From Dirofilaria immitis (taxonomy: Eukaryota > Nematoda > Chromadorea > Rhabditida > Onchocercidae): 64,000 nucleotides of DNA. Each line of letters opens with the position of its first letter. Position 1 is the stretch's first letter. The stretch spans positions 5,571,501 through 5,635,500 of the forward strand of contig JAKNDB010000068.1 in assembly GCA_024305405.1 (NCBI GenBank), read 5' to 3'. Positions 57,661-64,000 of the stretch are shown here, in pieces. A program made the translations under genes and the position numbers. The notes below the pieces were generated by a model. It was not told where the DNA came from, searched no databases, and saw only the letters and a list, made by a program, of their open reading frames with translations.

Positions 57661-58129
57661 GTAATATTTTAATACATTCTTTCGGTTAGTAGTTTTGGAT
57701 TTCTAATATTAATACATAATTAGGAGTTTGAAAAATATGGATAAATCCTGAAAATCTGTATAACATTTTAATGTAGTGACTAATAATAATTTTAATTTAA
57801 TTTAAACAATAATTCAAGTTTTTTAATTACGAGAATTTTATAACCATTTAACAAGAGTACTGGTAATTATAATTTAAAAATTTGATAAAAAGACAACAAG
57901 TTGTTCCTATCATTTCCTTTGATGCTTTAGAAGAAGTGAGATTATTGTTATGTTTTGGTGATTGAATTATAGTTTAAATAAGTTTTCTGTTGATTTGTTA
58001 TTTGCTAAGCAAAATTCAATAGATTTGTATGCCATCTAGTGATGTTTGTCTCCTAAGTGTTTCCTAAGCGAGGATAAGTCTTCAGTCATGCATGCTTAGA
58101 ATAATAATTTCATATTACATTCTTTTTAG

Positions 58130-59047
58130 GTATACTGCAGAGGAGATGTTCGAAATTGCTGCAAATGTATCTGAATATCCGGAATTTGTACCGTGGTGTA
58201 CAGCTGCCAGTATTAAAGTAAATCATCATTTCTTTTACACCAAATTTAATTTATTAAGTAAACAGACTTTAGAAAATAGCGTGATAAACAGTATGTAAAC
58301 ATTTTAATTTTATCATTATTTTGAGTAAGGACAAAAAAACAGTCATCTACCATGGTCACATATAGCTTATGTTATACTTCATTTTACGATATTATTTTTT
58401 ACTCCATTTTCCAACTCTTTCAAAGACGATCTGCTTATAGAAACATTCACCAAATTTATTCACGGCTCGGCTCCAGATTGGCTTTCCACCTGTTTGTGAA
58501 TCATACACATCTCGAGTTTCGGTCATAAAACCAAGCATAGTTCGCGTATGTTACCAATGATTCTAATATTCCTAAATATTTCTGAATATAAAATTTAGTG
58601 TGATTGCGATACACGTTCTTATTTGATATTTTAAGTTATTTTGTTATATTTCCTTTGGATATTAAAAATTATATTTCTAATTATACCGAATGTGACTGAT
58701 AAATTAATACCGTAGTACTGACTAAAGCACACTCAAAAATTATATTTTTTAAATCTAAATGAGTAAAGATTCTGTTATGAAATATCTTTCAGTCGATATG
58801 TACCGATAAAACGCTATTCAAAACATTGGAATCAACATGGCAATTCAGTGAAGGCCTAGCTAACAATACTCGTTCCTGTACTCTGATTTTCACTCTTGCA
58901 TTCGAATTCCATTCAGTATTCCATACCTTTCTTGCGCACCATTTTTTCGACCATGTTGTTCAGACCATGGTTGTAGCATTCTTAAAAAGAGCTGAAAAAA
59001 GTATGGTTCACCATCCTTCGATCATTACAAAAACTTCAAGGTTATGA
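58130..59047 (+). CDS. coq-10: COQ10 coenzyme Q-binding START-domain protein, 5' end not found
   Basis: Mitochondrial inner-membrane-associated START/polyketide-cyclase protein that binds coenzyme Q and supports respiration and Q synthesis. Exons 58130-58217, 58441-58545 and 58793-59047 join in phase 0 and cover almost the whole domain: YTAEEMFEIAANVSEYPEFV, PWCTAAS, ARLQIGFPPVCESYTSRVSV, SICTDKTLFKTLESTWQFSE, FEFHSVFHTFLAHHFF and VVQTMVVAFLKRAE. All match the order in human COQ10A/B. No missing base is needed. The first exon begins in phase 2 after TTTTTAG, so at least one upstream exon with the mitochondrial presequence and the first strand of the domain is missing from this model. It probably lies within the 1.5 kb upstream or is a very short exon. 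Confidence 0.9.
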
Positions 59048-60182
59048 AAAAGTCCGGTAGCAATGGTCGAAAAGAGTAATAATTTATTTTTTTAATTCTC
59101 TATTTCTATCTTTAGTTAAAATTATCGTTGCAACAATAGTATCGATGTAAAATAAGTCTAATTTTAGCTAATAGTCTAGTAAATAAAAGAAAAATTGATA
59201 CGTTGAAAAAATTTGTAAACAGAAAAATAAATAAGGAATTAATAATAAATGGGAAAAAAATTAAGAAATTATTCTTAGATGAAACAGAAAAACTGCTAGA
59301 TGATAATGCAAAGAAATAAGAAAAATCAAATACCGTGAAAAGGGAACAAATTGCACGGATCATCTATATTTTTAAATGTGCTGTTCACTAGCAATTAAGA
59401 AAAAATTAATGCTCGTTTAGAAAAAAACATTAGAAAATAAATAATTGGAGAAAGAAAATATGAACCATCGATAGGTGCACATAAGAAAAAAAACAACCAA
59501 GCAATCAGTGAGGTAAATTAACGAGAGGAATAAAGGTAATATCATATTAGGAGGATGCATCTCTTCAGCACAAAAACTCTGCTGAGTAGAATAATTTGCA
59601 AACTGTTTATTGAATTTTTGACTGATATCTGTTTATGCATACGTTTCGTGATTATCCCTCCTTTATATTGTGATTCTTGTGGAAGTAATAATATTTGATG
59701 TTTCTAGAATAATGTGTAATGTGACAATATGACTTGGAATTGAATACTAATTACTTGTTTTTGATAATAACTAATGGTTTTATCGTCAAAAATATTGGAA
59801 ACTAAGATAAATGGATATTTCAGGCAAATCCTTGTTAAAGAAATGAGAGTTTTTTATTTTGTGACTTCAAATTGAATTTTCCAGTTGCTGTGGGAAAACA
59901 ATTTTATTCAATGATCGAATGGAATTATAGCACAATTACCAGATGAGCACATAATAATGAACAGTATTAAATAGAGAATTATCAGGAAATAAGTAATTCG
60001 AAGTTAATTAAATTGCTCTCAAGTTAAATGTCTATGTCATATACAAATCTTCCAAATCAGATCACAGAACAGCTTTTGATTACACATTTTTCATTATATG
60101 CTATTTTGACTACATGATTTCAAATCCATATGAGAGCAAAGCAAAGGATTTTTTTGGAATATAGCATTTATTACTATTCTAA
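59048..60182. other. Convergent intergenic region
   Basis: Lies between the 3' ends of coq-10 (+) and the dsRNA-binding protein gene (-). AT-rich; nothing else recognised. Confidence 0.55.
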
Positions 60183-63100
60183 TCAAGAGATTCCTTCTTC
60201 TAAGAAATTTTTCGCCGGTACTGAGGAACTATCCATCACTTGCAATTCTACCGACCCACTGGAATTTTTTGGAGGCTCGGACGTCCGTACAAACAATTCC
60301 AAATAAACGAGTGCATTTCGTGAAGCATAATCTTTCGCGTCTGCTTCAGTCGTTCCAAATCCATAGAAAACGTTTTCATATCATTAGGACCATTAATTGA
60401 GAGCATACATTGGAAGTTGCCTGAAGCAATTTTTATGAAACGATAATTTCAAAAACCTGATTTCATATCCATCCATTATATTACTTGTTTTGAACTATTT
60501 CCCAAATTTTATTTATTACATTAGTTGAAGCAAAAATACTTTCATAAACACATACCATCTACATCTGGCTTAAGAAATATAAATTTCAGTTCCTCATTCA
60601 AGAAAACTTTGTTGATACTTTCGTCACCCGACTTAATCAAGTCAGCCAACTTTTCTGCAAGATCCTTCGCACCAAAACCATCTCGAAATGCTGCATGAAT
60701 TTTTTGCAACGATTCCGAATGCATTACTGTATCCGATGATGAATCAACATCCTGAAAATAGCTACATTCTTAACAATTAGAATTGGATGCATACATTTAG
60801 AAAATAATTTTAAGAATTATTTCAAATTTTTTCAACTCAACTTCAATTACTTGCCTCGCTTTTATTTGTTGCAGATTCAGTATGGCTCGTAGGTTCTTGA
60901 TTCGTAGCAGCAAGCGCTGCAATTTCGATATCATCTGCCAAATCTTTCCAATTTTCTAACTGAGCGCACATTTTTGAGCAGCTAGTGTCTTTGCTATCTG
61001 TAAAACATTTCGTATGTACTCAAGAAATCCATAAAATAATGATAAATGTTTTAAATAAACTAATCCACTTCAGCTCACACTAAATTAGCGGCAAAATAAG
61101 CTTATACCTACGCAAAAAAGAGCAAAACTATTATACATAGTAGAACTAAGGAAAAAAAACTAGTCGGGCAGAATGGCAAAATAACTTTGACGGTATTATC
61201 GATTTATTACAACCTTTTTCGTTTTTCCTTGTGCTATTACATTAATCTTCCCTATCTTGCATTTAGCAATAAAAATCCGATGATTTGCTGGTCCTCCTTC
61301 ATCGATTTCATAAACAGCATTTGATAATTTCATCTTTTGACATCTAAAATAGAATAAATTCAGAATTTATGGTTACTTTTGAAAAATTAAAAATCCGAAC
61401 TTCAATTCATAATCAGTTGCATAGTGTGACAGAATTTATAATTATGACAAAAAATGATATATGTATAATATCAAATAAAGATTTGTAAAATAAGATTCGA
61501 ACCTTTCGTTTACTTTCCCTATCCAATTCTCTATAACAAAATCATCGCTATTTCCTCGATTTTGAAAATCAGCTGTTATATTTTCTCTACAAAATGAATA
61601 AAATCTTTAAAATTTTACGAATTATTTTGAAATATACTGATTCAAACATTTGAGAATATGAAGCTATTCAACATTTGGAATCATAATTGATGAAAAATAA
61701 TAAGAATCAAGTGACAAAAAATAATAAAAATTTACAAGACAAACACACGAAAAATAATCAGAAAACGAATCATTATTTTTGTCAATATTCACCACTTATG
61801 TGAACATTATATATTTAGATAAGATTTGAAATCCCACCAATCCGATCTTAAATATAAATAAAAAGTTATTTTCTGCATTATTACTATTCACGGAAGTACT
61901 GTATTATCTTTCTATTTTACAAGTTATAAAAATCTTGGGTCAGTATTTAATTCATAGTTTTCCAAATTAACAGATTCCAAATTAACACTTTTATGCAAAT
62001 TTCATAAAGTTACTAGATATCTTTATCAGCAAAGTTATTGATAAAACTAAGATATGGTAATATCAAGTCTCACGTTTTTTCTGACGAAATAAATGAACCA
62101 ATGTCTAAGTATAATTTATGCAGCTGCACTTGCACAATTAATTGTGGTGCAAACACCAAAATATTTGTGAAATATGCATCGCAAAAAGAAAGCATATAAC
62201 TAACAAGTTAGCCAGTGCTTCTTCTTTTGTTTTGCCGAGTCCAAAATCACTGAATGATTCCTTCTCTATCATCTAAAATAAATCCGATAATATGCAAATG
62301 AATTATTTTTAATTGCTAAAAACGTCAAACAAAATCATTTCTCAAAAACATACATATTCAGTTCGTGATATAAGTAAATCAATTTGAACAGATAATGATA
62401 CACGAAGATAAAATAAACTTTTGATGGCATCCATAGAACATATAATGAATTTTGAATGAGTTTTAGCTTATTTTTCTTTATATTTCTATGGAGTTATGCT
62501 ATGCAGAAATAAAGTCTCAAAATTCAACCCATCCGGTTTATGTGCTCAACGATATCAATATTAATTGAAGTATCGATATAAAAAGTTTAGAAGTGCATCA
62601 AATTATATTATATTCATTAAATATTTAATTGAATAATTTTCTTAAAAATAAAATTTCACAAATTCTCCTTAAACAAAATCAAAAAGAAACCTTTTTAGCA
62701 TATCCTTTGCAGCCATCTGTTTCGCGATTTTTTTCGTTCTTCCTTGACCTACCGTATGGACACCATACAATTCACATCGTACTGCGAATGAATTAGGCTA
62801 AAATTTTACATATATTTCAAATGAATTATTATATTACAGACAATGAAATATTACATAAACGTACTATATATTATAAAAATACTACATTGCAATGAATTTA
62901 TACAACTTTAAATTATAATGAATTTAGATATGACAAAAAAATTGGATTTATTCTATTTTTTTGCAGCATATAAATGAAATTTATGCCAATTTATGTATGG
63001 GATCAAAATTTTTCTACGCGTCATAAATAAAGAGCAATTGAAAATTCCAGTTTTAATTTATTGCTAACCATATCTGTGAGACCAGGTGTGAAAATTGGCG

Positions 63101-63951
63101 GTGTTCCATCGTAATATTTTTTGCATCCCTCTTCCAGAATACTAACAAATGTTTTCACAGGAGGAACTGATGTTCCGGTAGATGAAGCTGAAGATCCTCC
63201 ATCTGCCTTTATTTCCATAATTTGCTCATTATCATTATCCATCACTTCAAATCTTTCTATATTTTTAGTTTCTTTGTTGTTCTTTGAATTCTTGTTGCCA
63301 GTCAAATCATCCAAATCCACTACTACCGGCTAAAATAAAAAAGAGCAGTCAAACGCAAAATTTTTCGAAGTAATTTCTATTACTTAATTGCTCCATAATG
63401 CATTTTAAATAGAAAATAGAATTAAACAAATATTAAAGAAAAATTCGTTTTTTTCTGAACAGATTTCTGATTAATTGAAACTAAGTTTCTTTTTTTTGAA
63501 TGAACAAAACGAATTTGAAGATTATGATTACAACCAAATAATTTGTTCCTTTAATATAATTCGTTAATTGTTAATATCTTATCTACTCGTACCATATTAA
63601 ATCCGTTCGAATATTCTATCAGATTTATTGCAATCTTTTCCATTTTATTAATTCTCTTCATTTATTCCTATCCTATTAGTTATCTATCCTTTGCTACTAA
63701 TCTTCCCCTATCAATGATATTTTAAAAATACTCAAAAATTTTAGAATAACGCTTAAGCTAACTAATATATCGAAGTAAAAGACAGATACAAATTTTTGCA
63801 TATTAACTAACATTTTTATTGAAATCGATCTATTCCACCTACTTATGTTATTAATGCATTCATATGTGCTAACCTTTTCACAAATAAAATATTCAGGTTC
63901 ACGACTTTTTAGTACATCCACATGAGTAAATACTTCATACAATTTTTCCAT
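60183..63951 (-). CDS. Three-dsRBD protein of the TRBP/PACT/Loquacious/RDE-4 family
   Basis: Probable dsRNA-binding Dicer partner. Exons 5' to 3': 63951-63874, 63329-63069, 62797-62691, 62272-62205, 61586-61503, 61343-61214, 60997-60855, 60751-60556, 60420-60183; about 435 residues. dsRBD1 (about 85-150) has SILEEGCKKYYDG, SFAVRCELYG and GQGRTKKIAKQMAAKDML, with the Lys-Lys RNA-contact motif intact. dsRBD2 (about 192-256) has NWIGKVNERCQ, YEIDEGGPANH, IFIAKCKIG and QGKTKKIAKTLAAQK. The C-terminal third domain (about 300-400) ends QCMLSING, FYGFGTTEADAKDYASRNAL and YLELF; it lacks the basic KKxAK pattern, like the protein-protein (Dicer-binding) third domain of TRBP. Three bases are missing: the run 62692-62696, near 60948, and the T-run near 60375. 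Intron 7 has a GC donor. In nematodes the closest named relative is rde-4, but orthology is untested. Confidence 0.9.
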
Positions 63952-64000
63952 TATTTGTTGCCACTTAGCACAAAACTTAAATTGAATTTAATCGGAAATT

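Noticed and set aside
63121..63333. 70-codon plus ORF antisense to the dsRBD gene
   Set aside because: It is the antisense shadow of exon 2 of the minus-strand gene.

Overview
The window reads as nuclear DNA of a nematode, most likely a clade III (spirurid or filarial) parasite. It is very AT-rich. Genes are cut into short exons by introns that mostly run GT...TTTCAG, often with GTTTGT-type donors. Several start codons sit directly behind a pyrimidine-AG acceptor, the layout of spliced-leader trans-splicing. The encoded proteins match nematode families. The species is inferred from gene content and composition; I could not search a database.

Layout. 1-16 kb is gene-poor and holds microsatellites and a few compositionally unusual islands. 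16.2-24.6 kb (+) is a three-exon Distal-less homeobox gene (ceh-43). 24.6-28.4 kb is non-coding and contains one copy of a ~735 bp duplicated sequence. 28.5-29.0 kb (+) is a small membrane protein. 29.5-36.1 kb (-) is a 13-exon NRF-6-type acyltransferase-3 membrane protein. 38.8-40.9 kb (-) is the spliceosomal zinc-finger/RING protein RNF113. 42.1-43.9 kb (+) is an HDHD3-like HAD protein. 45.2-45.9 kb (-) may hold the 3' end of an unrecognised gene. 46.9-47.6 kb is the second, inverted copy of the duplicated sequence. 48.6-54.5 kb (+) is the 15-exon oligosaccharyltransferase catalytic subunit STT3. 56.9-57.7 kb (+) has unassigned exon-like ORFs. 58.1-59.0 kb (+) is the COQ10 core. 60.2-63.95 kb (-) is a nine-exon protein with three double-stranded-RNA-binding domains of the TRBP/PACT/Loquacious/RDE-4 type. 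The genes are functionally unrelated and form no obvious operon.

Main observations. (1) Five of the seven recognised genes can be read through only if single bases are restored, nearly always in short homopolymers: about fifteen missing bases and one extra. Splice phases close perfectly once these are allowed. I read this as homopolymer error in the assembly rather than gene decay, and it hides these genes from ORF finders. (2) The NRF-6-like protein has lost the residues that define acyltransferase-3 catalysis (Arg to Glu, His to Asn, RxxR to RxxQ), so it may be a pseudoenzyme. (3) Two >99% identical 0.73-kb copies lie in opposite orientation 19 kb apart and flank three genes. (4) Two introns appear to use GC-AG boundaries.
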